Part shown: positions 47,109 to 56,176 of the stretch, piece by piece
Layout: each line of letters opens with the position of its first letter
How positions within the stretch are numbered: the stretch's first letter is position 1
Source: Rhizobium tumorigenes
Lineage (GTDB): Bacteria; Pseudomonadota; Alphaproteobacteria; Rhizobiales; Rhizobiaceae
Reading direction: 5' to 3'
Assembly (NCBI RefSeq): GCF_003240565.2
Contig: NZ_CP117256.1
Span: forward strand, 744,001 to 808,000
Length of the DNA stretch: 64,000 nt
Program-made: the position numbers and the translations under genes
Notes under the pieces: model-generated
The model's input: the letters and a program-made list of their open reading frames with translations, nothing else
Databases searched by the model: none
What the model was told of the DNA's origin: nothing

Positions 47109-47407
47109 TGGCGCGCCCGACGCATGTCTACACGATCGACTATGTCGCCTCGCTGATCGGCGAGAACATTGAACTCATCCAGCAAGTCGCCAGCAACTCC
47201 GACAACATCGACTACGGCGAGATGATCCACACCCACGATGGAAGCGAAGAGGGCATCACGACCTTCACCGAACGCGGGATCGAAAGCTTGCAGGAATTCC
47301 TCGCCGATATCCGCACCTGGGATGGTGGTATCCGCCAATTCCTCATCGACGAGCAATGCGATCAGGGAAAGATCGAACGCATCATGGCAGACGAGCCGAA
47401 ATCATAA
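47108..47407 (+). CDS. IS66-associated passenger protein
   Basis: 99 residues starting in the TGATG overlap: MARPTHVYTIDYVASLIGEN, IELIQQVASNSDNIDYGEMI, EGITTFTERGIESLQEFLAD, then QFLIDEQCDQGKIERIMADE. Proteins like this follow tnpC in many rhizobial IS66 elements. The function is unknown. Translational coupling to tnpC suggests it moves with the element. Confidence 0.75.
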   Translation: MARPTHVYTIDYVASLIGENIELIQQVASNSDNIDYGEMIHTHDGSEEGITTFTERGIESLQEFLADIRTWDGGIRQFLIDEQCDQGKIERIMADEPKS

Positions 47408-47857
47408 CCCCTGCGGCCCTCGCCGGATGGATACTGATTGCCTGCCAAGCGTGACGCTCTTGCGAGGCCGTTCGCCATGCCCCGTGGCGGATTTCGATGA
47501 TTCCCGAGGTGAAGCGAAGATGGATTGGGTTTGACACCGCCTGACGGAAGGCAAAATATCCCTATACAGGCATGTGTGCGTGCGTATGGGTGAAGACAAA
47601 ACCTAGAATGGTGAAGCGCAGCAGACTTCCTCTGACCCACTCTGCAGCAAGTGACTACCTAACCCTACCAATTTGCTCGAGCGGCTTCCAATGGACAGCC
47701 CGCCGCATGTTGACGCGGCGGGCTCGGTCGGCGATGGGCATCAACAACCGGCGTCATCATGGCGCGATTACAAACGCCACGGAAAGAAAGGAGTTCCCAT
47801 ATGCTGACAGCAATCGCTTACCCCACCACTTAGACGGCGGTATAGCGATAACCGGCT
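47408..47857. other. gene-free stretch flanking IS66
   Basis: It probably holds the right end of the IS66 element. No gene was supported. Confidence 0.4.
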
Positions 47858-48043
47858 TCAGGCTGAGCGTGATGCGGATGTGCTCGCCAGAATAGCGGTT
47901 GTAATTACAACAAACGGCCAAGCCAAACACGTTGCGAGGCCCACGAAACGATTGAACGACCACCCGATCCTATTGCGATTGCCCTCGATCAACGTTGGAA
48001 TAGCAAAGCTAGCTGCAATCGCGAGGTAAATAAAAATGGCCAT
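47858..48043 (-). CDS. 61-residue membrane protein
   Basis: GGGAGAAGG precedes ATG 48043. MAIFIYLAIAASFAIPTLIE, GNRNRIGWSFNRFVGLATCL, AWPFVVITTAILASTSASRSA: two hydrophobic helices around a basic loop. A small inner-membrane protein of unknown role. Confidence 0.5.
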   Translation of the reverse strand: MAIFIYLAIAASFAIPTLIEGNRNRIGWSFNRFVGLATCLAWPFVVITTAILASTSASRSA

Positions 48044-48271
48044 GACCTTCTCCCTGACATTAAGGGAAACTATCGGATGCCCGTGAAGCGAGAATGAGTT
48101 TTTTACTTAAAAACCTACTCAACCCTCGGAATAACTTGTCTTCGTCGTCAAATCAGATTGGACACGTCAAGGAGCCATATATACGTCACCTTCCACAGAG
48201 CTGACAAAATCTCCAAAAGGATTTTATCAGGCCCCTATGTTTGGTTGGCGCCCAGTCGTGGGAGCCTTCAT

Positions 48272-49207
48272 TCAACTGCCGTGGGTCACCGCATATTCGA
48301 CATGCTTGTATCCAAAAAAGCCGCTGAGCTTACCAAGCACACGGGCCCCAAGTCGCGCGGCTTCGAAACGTTTCGCGGGATGCCAAAAAAACACAACAAG
48401 AGTCGCGGCGCTAAAACATAGGGTGCCAGCGATCCGAAAGGCCTCGCGCGCGAAACTAAATCCCGGTGGTCGATGCTTCAGGTGGACGAGCGTATACGTA
48501 TTGCCGATCCGGTAGGCGCGCTTTAGCATCCAACGGGTCGAGGATCGCGAGACTGGCATGTCCTCCAAGACCGTCGCATCATGTGCCCAGGCGAATTTGG
48601 TACCCGCGAGCTTGAAGCTTAGCAGCATATCCGTATCTTCGCCACCCAGTAGGCCAAAGACAGGATCGAACCAAGGCTCTGCCCGTGTGCGGAAAGCAGA
48701 CGCGGCAAACAAAACATTGCTGGTCGCATCAACCCAATCGATGGGCCCTGTCTTCATTTTGGAAAAATCCGCCAGATTGGCTGCCGCTAGAAACTCCGGG
48801 ACCGGCTTTTCAAATATACGTCGCACGGGTCCACCGACAACCTCCGCCTGGGTCAGTCGCTGCGCATCCAGCAAAGCCTGCAGCCATTGTGGCTCTGGCC
48901 ATTCGTCGTCGTCGATCATAGCAAGAAATTGGATATCAGGGTTTTTCAGTGCTTCCGCAACAAGTGCGTTGCGGGCTTGGGCAATGCCGCGCTCGCTAAC
49001 GGCAACAGCAACAATGTCAAAGCCAAACCCGATATCCAACATCGCCTGACATGTCGCAATGCCCTCCCTCCCATCCACGTCGTTATCGGCAACGATAATC
49101 CGAAACGCCGCGTCTGTTTTAAGAGCGGAAATAGCGTGGAGGCACCGTCCTAAACCGGCGGGGCGCCGGAAGGTTGGTATACAAATCGCGACATTACAGC
49201 CTGGCAT
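48272..49207 (-). CDS. GT2 glycosyltransferase, ExoM-like
   Basis: 311 residues beginning MPGCNVAICIPTFRRPAGLG. GT-A features: the N-terminal nucleotide-binding IPTFRRP, IIVADNDVDG, NALVAEALKNPDIQFLAMIDDDEWP (the DxD metal site), GGPVRRIF, and the acceptor loop GLLGGEDTDMLLSFKLAG. The long C-terminal part holds a hydrophobic segment (IAGTLCFSAATLVVFFWHP) that may tether it to the membrane. It resembles ExoM/ExoW-type glucosyltransferases that add sugars to lipid-linked repeat units. It lies just left of the ExoP-like gene, same strand, 149 bases downstream. Confidence 0.88.
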   Translation of the reverse strand: MPGCNVAICIPTFRRPAGLGRCLHAISALKTDAAFRIIVADNDVDGREGIATCQAMLDIGFGFDIVAVAVSERGIAQARNALVAEALKNPDIQFLAMIDDDEWPEPQWLQALLDAQRLTQAEVVGGPVRRIFEKPVPEFLAAANLADFSKMKTGPIDWVDATSNVLFAASAFRTRAEPWFDPVFGLLGGEDTDMLLSFKLAGTKFAWAHDATVLEDMPVSRSSTRWMLKRAYRIGNTYTLVHLKHRPPGFSFAREAFRIAGTLCFSAATLVVFFWHPAKRFEAARLGARVLGKLSGFFGYKHVEYAVTHGS

Positions 49208-49356
49208 GCAAATCCATTCGACAATCTGCGGGATCGTTATTTACATTCAAGTACGTGACTTCCGCCATCCAGTCCGTCCAGGCGTCGGACCAGCCGGCTT
49301 AAGGGAAAGGCGTCGGCTCGAAAGCGGCAGGTGGGAAAGCCGAAGTGTCGGCCCTC

Positions 49357-51624
49357 TCAACCCTGGTGGTAATAATCGGCATAACGAGTGTGATAGTATT
49401 CTTCCGACCCAAATTCGCGGTAAAGATCCATCTTCTTCGCGTCAACCTTATTGAGGATGACACCGGCGCATTTGTCATAGAGGCGCGCCTCGTTCATGAG
49501 CTTGTTTCGGACAACTTGACGCGATGTCCTGCCCCACTCGACGACCATCAATACGGCGTCCAACAACGGGCTCATCGCACGCGCATCGACAACAGGGCCG
49601 ATTGGCGGCAAGTCGATGACGATATAGTCGAAATGCTCCTTTGCTTCGTCAAGAAGTCGCGTCATCGCCGGAGACACCAGAAGTTCCGGTGAATGCGGAA
49701 CGCGGCGCTTCGATACGGCGGGAAGGAAGGTCAGGCTGGTGGTCGTATCGGTCAGTATGGCCTCACTCATCGGAACCTGTCCGATCAGCACTTCAAGAAG
49801 GCCGTCTTTCGCATGCTGTCCGAGGCTGCGCGTCGCTCCCGGATTGCGAAGGTCGGCGTCAATCAAAAGTGTTCTGGCACCTTGCATTGCGAGAAGCTCC
49901 GCAAAATTGACGGCGATCGTCGATTTTCCCTCACCCGGCAAGGTTGAGATGATACCGATGACCTTGCTGCGCCCTTCTGTACCTTGAAGATCGGCCGATA
50001 TTTTTGCACTGCGCATCGTCTCCGCAAATGCGGAGTGTGGATGGTCGACCACATATCGCATCAGGCTGTTGATGGGCCTAATGGTTTTCAAAATGCCAAC
50101 TGGCGACACGTCTTTGAGAGGCTTGGCCTTGTCGTCGAGCAACACCGATCCGAGATATTCAAGTTCCAGGGTGTTTCTGACCTGTTCGCCAGTCCGAAAA
50201 AACCGATCCCGGAACTCACGAAATGCTCCGATGCCACCACCAAGCGCGATACCTAGGAAGGTAGCGATAGCAACGACGAGTGGCTTTTTCGGCTTGCTGG
50301 GCTTGTCCGGTGGTGTCGCATTGGTGATGATGCGAGCCTCAGTAATGGGAAACGACTGCTGCTGTGACGCTTCCTGAAAGCTGGCAAGAGATGTCTGCAG
50401 AAGGTTTCTGTAACTGTCGGCCGTGCGCTCGAGTTCACGCAACTTGACTTGCGTTTCGCCGGCCACGGCACTCACGCCGCTCGCCTGGGCGACATTCGTT
50501 CGCAACGCGTCTTCCTTGGCCTTGGCAACCTGCAACTCGCTGTTGTAGCTCTCGGCGATACGGCCGAGCTCTTCAAACATCTGCCGCTGATATTCGGCCA
50601 TTTCGGAGCGCAACCGGACCGCCTGGACATGGTTGGCGCCCAGTCGGCTGGAAATGTCGGCCTCGGTCTTGGATGCAGCCAAGTATTTTTGGCGCAAATC
50701 GTTCGACACCGAGCTACCGAGCACATCCGTGACGATCGCATCCGTTCGTTTAGCATCAATGATCGACTTCACCCGATCGTATTTTGCTTGAGCCTGAGCT
50801 CTGTCGGATTGAGCGACAATCAATGCGCTGTTTAACTCAGACAGCTGTTGATCGCTAATCAGGCTGCCATCCTTTGCGGGCATCAGATTATGCAATGACC
50901 GATACTTCTGGACCTCGAGATCCGAATCTGATGCCTTTTGCTTCAGTTCGTCGATACGCTCTTGCAGCCACTCGCTGGCACGGCGCGTCGCCTCGTAGCG
51001 GGAATCGAGCTTGTCTACGACGTAAACATCGGCAAAAGCGTCTGCGATTTGAGCTGCGAGATCTGGGTCTGGAGACGTGTAGCTGATATTCATGACATAG
51101 GAACGGCCACTCCGCTCCACCGCCATGTTATCGAACAGCACGGCCCGCGCTATCGTTTCAGGATTTTCCTGCTTGGGAGGAGCGCCACCGAGCAAAGCCT
51201 TGATATTCAACATAGAGCGAGCCGTACCGAGTATCGAACTCTCAGATTGCATGAAAACAGCGTTGTGGGTCAGATCCAATTTGCGGATCACGTCAAGCGC
51301 GATTGTTTTCGACTTGATAATCTCGAGCTGGCTCAGCACAGTGGATTCGTCATCCGACGATACGGGCGCGCCGGAATCCGAGATTTGGTTGACGATCCCG
51401 CTGTTGCTGTGCTCGATTAAAACATCGGTTTCAGCGGTATACTTTGGCGTTGCAGTCAGCGCTATCACCACGCCAAGCACCATGAACACCAACGCGCAAA
51501 TGGCAACGATGCGCCACTGGCGGCGCACGATAGCGAGCAGTCGATTAAAATCCAAGGATTCGACCGAGGTGCTGGCATCCCACATGCTGTCGCTGCGAGA
51601 GGAGAGTTTATCTGGTGACAGCAT
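49357..51624 (-). CDS. polysaccharide co-polymerase with tyrosine kinase domain (ExoP-like)
   Basis: ATG 51624 gives 755 residues. A first membrane segment (VAICALVFMVLGVVIALTAT) is near residue 50, then the Wzz domain and a long coiled coil (about 210-440). A second membrane segment lies near PKKPLVVAIATFLGIALGGG. A bacterial tyrosine kinase domain follows with Walker A STLPGEGKSTIAVNFAELLA, Walker A' LLIDADLRNPG and VIDLPP. The Tyr-rich tail EEYYHTRYADYYHQG holds autophosphorylation sites. It sets chain length and drives export through the outer-membrane partner. This is the control point of the locus. Confidence 0.95.
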   Translation of the reverse strand: MLSPDKLSSRSDSMWDASTSVESLDFNRLLAIVRRQWRIVAICALVFMVLGVVIALTATPKYTAETDVLIEHSNSGIVNQISDSGAPVSSDDESTVLSQLEIIKSKTIALDVIRKLDLTHNAVFMQSESSILGTARSMLNIKALLGGAPPKQENPETIARAVLFDNMAVERSGRSYVMNISYTSPDPDLAAQIADAFADVYVVDKLDSRYEATRRASEWLQERIDELKQKASDSDLEVQKYRSLHNLMPAKDGSLISDQQLSELNSALIVAQSDRAQAQAKYDRVKSIIDAKRTDAIVTDVLGSSVSNDLRQKYLAASKTEADISSRLGANHVQAVRLRSEMAEYQRQMFEELGRIAESYNSELQVAKAKEDALRTNVAQASGVSAVAGETQVKLRELERTADSYRNLLQTSLASFQEASQQQSFPITEARIITNATPPDKPSKPKKPLVVAIATFLGIALGGGIGAFREFRDRFFRTGEQVRNTLELEYLGSVLLDDKAKPLKDVSPVGILKTIRPINSLMRYVVDHPHSAFAETMRSAKISADLQGTEGRSKVIGIISTLPGEGKSTIAVNFAELLAMQGARTLLIDADLRNPGATRSLGQHAKDGLLEVLIGQVPMSEAILTDTTTSLTFLPAVSKRRVPHSPELLVSPAMTRLLDEAKEHFDYIVIDLPPIGPVVDARAMSPLLDAVLMVVEWGRTSRQVVRNKLMNEARLYDKCAGVILNKVDAKKMDLYREFGSEEYYHTRYADYYHQG

Positions 51625-52448
51625 ATGGCACTCACGGTTCGTAGGTTGATATTGACTATAGTTCAACGCATTCGGTCGACGCGGTGACGCCACCGGCGCC
51701 ATTGATCATGCCCTTAGCCGCGTTCGCAGGACCACCGTCGTTCATGTGTCAGTATGCCCAACGGAGCTTCGAAAGGTAACGACGCAGCCTCCCACGGACA
51801 CTTGATAAAAAGCACTTCTGATTAGGCTTTACCCGATCAATATTCCAAATGCCATGTTGGCAACACCGCATTAAGGTGAATGATCCATTTCGATGGGGCT
51901 ATGTGGCAATGCAACAACATACGCGCTGTGAGATTTTGATGTACGATTTTGTGCATAAGATGTCCAGATGTTCATGAAACAGCGAGATTCACCGAGAAAT
52001 TCGCGTCATTGATTAAATTCAAAGCAACGAAGACATTAATGATTCCCGATTCGATGTTTTTTTACTCAGCAAATGCAAAGCGTGCATATCTTCCGACGCA
52101 AAGTGGATCTGCGAGCCTGTCGTTTCTCGCAACTGCGAGCTATTCGTCATTCCACGTTCGAGCGCAGACATCGGATAGCAACAAGCTGTTCGGCTGCATA
52201 TACTCTAAGCACATTCGCCTAGACGCGAATGGTTTCTGTCAGGCGCTGCGATAGAGGGTTGACTTTGGCCCAATACTTGCAAAAACAACGACCAAGAGGC
52301 GCCAATGGTTTGAAGCATAATGTAAAATATGCCTCCATTTTGCGACGTCCGATCGAGTTCAATTTTTTATCCGCTTCGACGCCGATGGCTTAAGTTCCGT
52401 CGATAAACTGCCGCATCGAGGTCGCCAACACCAGCAAGGCTTGAGTGA
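51625..52448. promoter_or_regulatory. 824-base divergent promoter region
   Basis: It lies between the ExoP-like gene (leftward) and the acyltransferase gene (rightward). It is noticeably AT-rich from about 51,830 to 52,400, the kind of sequence Ros/MucR regulators prefer. No exact operator was identified. Confidence 0.5.
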
Positions 52449-54419
52449 ATGTCCGATAAGTTAGCCCTCGCCGTCACCAAGACGAACGAGCTGAGAACGC
52501 AGCATGACAAGACAGCCGTTTCGTTAGCATCAACGAAAGGCATTTATAGACCGGACATCGATGGCTTGCGAGCACTCGCAGTCAGCATAGTGCTGATCTA
52601 TCATACCGGTATCACGGGCCTCAGAGGAGGCTTCATCGGCGTAGACGTTTTTTTTGTCATCTCTGGCTTCTTGATCACCAGCTTGCTGCGGAGTGATCTC
52701 GAACAAAACACTTTTTCGATCGTACGTTTTTATGAGCGTCGCGTTCGCCGGATTTTTCCGGCATTAATTGCCGTTATTGCGGTTACGCTTGCAGTCGCTC
52801 CGGTTGTCCTGTTTCCTGTTGAAATACGAACGACGGCGTTGACGGCGATTACCGCGCTGAGTTCGTTCTCCAATATATATCTACTCAATTCTGCCGGCTA
52901 TTTCGGCGCCGACGTCAATTCCCAGCCGCTCATCCACACTTGGTCGCTGGGCGTCGAGGAGCAATTTTATCTGGCCTTTCCGCTCGTACTGGCTGTGGTC
53001 GGTACATCGCGCCCGAGAAAAGCGTTTTGGGTGATCGCCGGCCTAGCGCTTGCCAGCCTTATCGGCGGCATCCTATTGACGACTGCCAACCGTGACGTGG
53101 CCTATTATTTTCCGCTGACGCGCGCTTGGGAACTACTGGTCGGCTCGCTGTTGGCGTATCGCGGGTTACCGCTCATGCCCCGCATCTTCCGTGAACTCGG
53201 CATGCTAGCAGCGGTTGTCTTATTGCTTGCCTGCAGCTTGAAATTTCACTCTGGGCTCGCGTTTCCTGGCTATTATGCGGTCATCCCCTGCCTTACCGCC
53301 GCGGTCCTTATTGGCGTCGGCGGACAGGGCCCTTCGATCGTCAAAAGCCTCCTTTCTGCTGGACCTGTCGTCTGGGTCGGTAAGATCTCCTATTCTCTCT
53401 ATCTCTGGCATTGGCCGATCTTCATCTACTATCAACTCGCGCGCGGAACGGCCCTATCGGCGCCGGAAGCACTAGGGCTCGTTGCCGCGAGCATCGTCAC
53501 TGCCTATTTGTCATGGAGATACATAGAGCAGCCATTTCGCGAGCGAAAAATCGCGGGAAACCGTACCGCGCTCTTTGCATGGGCTGGCACCGCTTACATG
53601 ATACTTTGCGCGGGATCCGTGCTTCTTTATAGCAATATCCTGACAATAACCCGGGGTAGCGAAGCCGACCGGCTGGCGAGCTACATCGACTATGACGATA
53701 CTCCAACCTACCGCCGCGGTGTTTGCTTCCTGCTCGGCCATTTGAACAGCTTGTCAGACTACGATCGCGACACCTGCCTGAAACCCTCCATCGACAAGCC
53801 GAATCTCTTGCTGGTTGGTGATAGCCATGCTGCAGATCTCTGGAGCGGACTGCATGCGGTACTACCGCAGGAAAATGTCATGCAGGCGACATCAAGCGGC
53901 TGCAAGCCGGTAATCGTCTTAAAGGGTGAGCGCGGCTGTACGGATTTGATGCAAATGGTGTTCAATGATTTCCTGAAAACCCACCATCCCGAAACTTTAG
54001 TTCTGTCTGCGCGCTGGATAGCGAGCGATATTCCAGACCTTGTCAAAACAATCGAAGCGCTCCGCTCCAAAGCGGGACGGATTGTCGTATTCGGGCCCAT
54101 CGTAGAGTACGTCAAACCGCTTCCCCGCCTCCTTGCGCAAGTCGCCGGTGGCAGGGATGAAAGTCTGTTGGTTTCAGCTCGCAACTTTGAACAAGTTGCT
54201 ACGGATGAGGGTATGGCAGCAGCAGTCAACGCGGCGGGAGGATCTTATATCTCTACGTACGGTCTTCTCTGCCCGACGAACGGTGCGGTCTGCACCACCG
54301 AGCAAAACGGTGTACCATTGCAGTGGGATTACGGGCATCTCACTGCCGAGGGGTCAAAAGTGGTGGCGCAACAGGCAATTTCGAGTAGCCCTGATTTCTT
54401 CAAACCAACGTCTTTCTAG
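52449..54419 (+). CDS. membrane acyltransferase with C-terminal SGNH domain (OafA/YrhL-like)
   Basis: 656 residues. It begins, after a short cytoplasmic stretch, with YRPDIDGLRALAVSIVLIYH (acyltransferase-3 His/Arg site), GLRGGFIGVDVFFVISGFLI, FYERRVRRIFPAL and HTWSLGVEEQFYLAFPLV. About ten membrane segments follow. From residue ~450 an SGNH-type domain is present: LLVGDSHAADLWSGL (Ser), PVIVLKGERGC, and DYGHLTAEGS (Asp/His). Such proteins move acyl groups (often acetyl) across the membrane onto surface sugars. It likely decorates the polysaccharide of this locus. It precedes the xylanase gene by 69 bases, same strand. Confidence 0.95.
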   Translation: MSDKLALAVTKTNELRTQHDKTAVSLASTKGIYRPDIDGLRALAVSIVLIYHTGITGLRGGFIGVDVFFVISGFLITSLLRSDLEQNTFSIVRFYERRVRRIFPALIAVIAVTLAVAPVVLFPVEIRTTALTAITALSSFSNIYLLNSAGYFGADVNSQPLIHTWSLGVEEQFYLAFPLVLAVVGTSRPRKAFWVIAGLALASLIGGILLTTANRDVAYYFPLTRAWELLVGSLLAYRGLPLMPRIFRELGMLAAVVLLLACSLKFHSGLAFPGYYAVIPCLTAAVLIGVGGQGPSIVKSLLSAGPVVWVGKISYSLYLWHWPIFIYYQLARGTALSAPEALGLVAASIVTAYLSWRYIEQPFRERKIAGNRTALFAWAGTAYMILCAGSVLLYSNILTITRGSEADRLASYIDYDDTPTYRRGVCFLLGHLNSLSDYDRDTCLKPSIDKPNLLLVGDSHAADLWSGLHAVLPQENVMQATSSGCKPVIVLKGERGCTDLMQMVFNDFLKTHHPETLVLSARWIASDIPDLVKTIEALRSKAGRIVVFGPIVEYVKPLPRLLAQVAGGRDESLLVSARNFEQVATDEGMAAAVNAAGGSYISTYGLLCPTNGAVCTTEQNGVPLQWDYGHLTAEGSKVVAQQAISSSPDFFKPTSF

Positions 54420-54488
54420 CTGACTACATTTGGGATCACATTTTATGAAACGGTGACCATTCTTGCATCAGCCCCAAAGTCAGTGTTT

Positions 54489-55652
54489 ATGTCCAACACA
54501 AAGAAAACTGTGGTAGGAAAAAAATTGAAACGAAGAACATTCCTAGCCGCTGCCGGTGCTTCCCTTGTTTCGAACAGGCTACTAGCTTCTGACAAGCCGC
54601 TAGCAGCGCCAAGAGACGGTCTGCGAACATTGGCAGCCAAAAAAAATCTCCTATATGGCTGTGCGGTCTCAAGTATCAATCTCGCCAAAGATAAAAGTCT
54701 TGCAGCCGCTACGGCCGCAGAGGCCGGAATACTTGTTCCAGAATTCGAAATGAAACGGAAGTATATAGAAACTGTTCCAGGCGCTTACACATTTGAAGCT
54801 ATCGATGAAATCGTGGCATTCGCTGAAACTAACAACCAGGATGTCAGAGGACATCCACTGGTTTGGCACAGTGAAAACCCGACATGGTTAGCTGCTGGAC
54901 TGGAGACCGCTTCATCACTCCCTAAGAGAGAAGCACTTTTAGTAGACTATATCTCCAATGTTATTGGCCGCTACGCTGGTCGCTTCCACTCTTGGGACGT
55001 CGTCAATGAGGCCATCGAACCGAGAGACGGGGAGAAAAACGGCCTCCGCAAGAATAGCATATGGTATCAAAACTTCGGGGAGGATTATATAGCCTTGTCA
55101 TTCCATGCTGCGAAAGCTGCTGATCCTCATGCGCTCCTCGTCCTCAATGACTACGGCGTTGAGGCCGCACCAATCTGGCATTCAAACCGACGCACAGCGG
55201 TCCTCTCGCTACTAGAGCGAATGAAGACCAAAAATGTTCCTATTGAATGTCTCGGAATCCAGGGACACCTCTGGCCTTATGCCGACCGCTTCGATGAAAG
55301 GGTCTTCTCGAATTTTTTAGACGATGTGTCGGCTCTCGGGTTAAAGATCATGATAACAGAGATGGACGTGTCCGATAAGGCTGGTCCCAGCGACGTTTCT
55401 CAACGAGATGCATTTGTTGCTCACGCAACCAAGCCGTTTCTCGATGTTGCGCTTTCGAAAAATGCGACAATCGGCGCACTCACCTGGGGCCTGTCGGACA
55501 GATATTCGTGGCACTCGGTTTATGAAAAATATAGGCGTACAGATGGGCAGATCTCGAGGGTGCTCCCGCTAGATGCTGACATGAAGAGAAAACCGATGTG
55601 GCAATCGATCGCCTCTTCGTTCGAAGAAGCGGAACCGCGATCACCTATTTGA
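54489..55652 (+). CDS. GH10 endo-1,4-beta-xylanase-like enzyme with Tat signal
   Basis: ATG 54489 gives 387 residues. A twin-arginine export signal is at the N-terminus (KKLKRRTFLAAAGASLVSNR). The GH10 fold marks are FEMKRKYIETVPGAYTFEAID, VRGHPLVWHSENPTWL, the acid/base Glu in FHSWDVVNEAIEPRDG, LVLNDYGVEA, ECLGIQGHLWP, and the nucleophile Glu in LKIMITEMDVSDKAG, then LTWGLSDRYSWH. All catalytic residues are intact. Its placement inside an exopolysaccharide cluster suggests it may trim or process the cell's own polymer, but xylan use is the default family reading. A GTG at 54,453 is a longer alternative start. Confidence 0.93.
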   Translation: MSNTKKTVVGKKLKRRTFLAAAGASLVSNRLLASDKPLAAPRDGLRTLAAKKNLLYGCAVSSINLAKDKSLAAATAAEAGILVPEFEMKRKYIETVPGAYTFEAIDEIVAFAETNNQDVRGHPLVWHSENPTWLAAGLETASSLPKREALLVDYISNVIGRYAGRFHSWDVVNEAIEPRDGEKNGLRKNSIWYQNFGEDYIALSFHAAKAADPHALLVLNDYGVEAAPIWHSNRRTAVLSLLERMKTKNVPIECLGIQGHLWPYADRFDERVFSNFLDDVSALGLKIMITEMDVSDKAGPSDVSQRDAFVAHATKPFLDVALSKNATIGALTWGLSDRYSWHSVYEKYRRTDGQISRVLPLDADMKRKPMWQSIASSFEEAEPRSPI

Positions 55653-55659
55653 AATTTGA

Positions 55660-56010
55660 AATGACAAACAGCAAAATTTATAGAGACATGGGACCCGAAA
55701 TTGGAATTGCAGGCCATTGTCCGCCAACGCGTCGCGGGGTTCGAACAATATTGCTTCTTGGTACTCGGCGAGCGAGGCCATGACCTCTCCCAAATGCGCC
55801 TCGGTTTTGCGTGAATTGCGATCGCCGCCGACCGGCCCAGCCGCACATCACCCTCCGGCAGTTGCAAATTTCGCCAGCGGCTGACTCTTGCGGCAACCAC
55901 AGAAAACGTTCAGCGGCCTTTCGATGCGTTGGACCAGCAGAAACCGCGGCAATAACACGAACGCGAAGATCGACTGGAAGGGATTTTGACGTATCCACCG
56001 ACCTCCATCG
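55660..56010 (-). pseudogene. IS630-family transposase N-terminal remnant
   Basis: Two frames: VDTSKSLPVDLRVRVIAAVS, AGPTHRKAAERF (about 55,930-56,003), then VSRWRNLQLPEGDVRLGRSA and KPRRIWERSW (about 55,760-55,890), with YCSNPATRWRTMACNSNFGS continuing. They match the helix-turn-helix start of IS630-type transposases (DLRxRVIAAVxAGxSxRxAAxRF). It is not the same subgroup as the element at base 151. Frameshifted, no catalytic core. Confidence 0.72.
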
Positions 56011-56176
56011 GCAGATAGTTTGAACCAGACCCGGAGCGATTGCGAAGCCCCAAAGATTCAATCAGTAAGGATCCGCTCTAACTCAGCACTTTGCGGGTCA
56101 CCCGCGAAGCCCCTATCTCCCGGCTCGTTCCCTCAGCATTTCTCCAAGAACCGTGCCAGTATGGCTCGCACATTCC

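Larger units (their letters stand above)
44560..47410 (+). mobile_element. IS66-family insertion sequence with passenger gene
   Basis: Four apparently intact genes in the standard order tnpA-tnpB-tnpC plus a downstream passenger, with overlapping or close junctions. Terminal inverted repeats and the 8-base target duplication could not be placed by eye, so the ends are approximate. Confidence 0.85.

Noticed and set aside
51949-52254. 101-codon rightward frame in the divergent promoter region
   Set aside because: AT-rich region with no family resemblance; more likely regulatory DNA.
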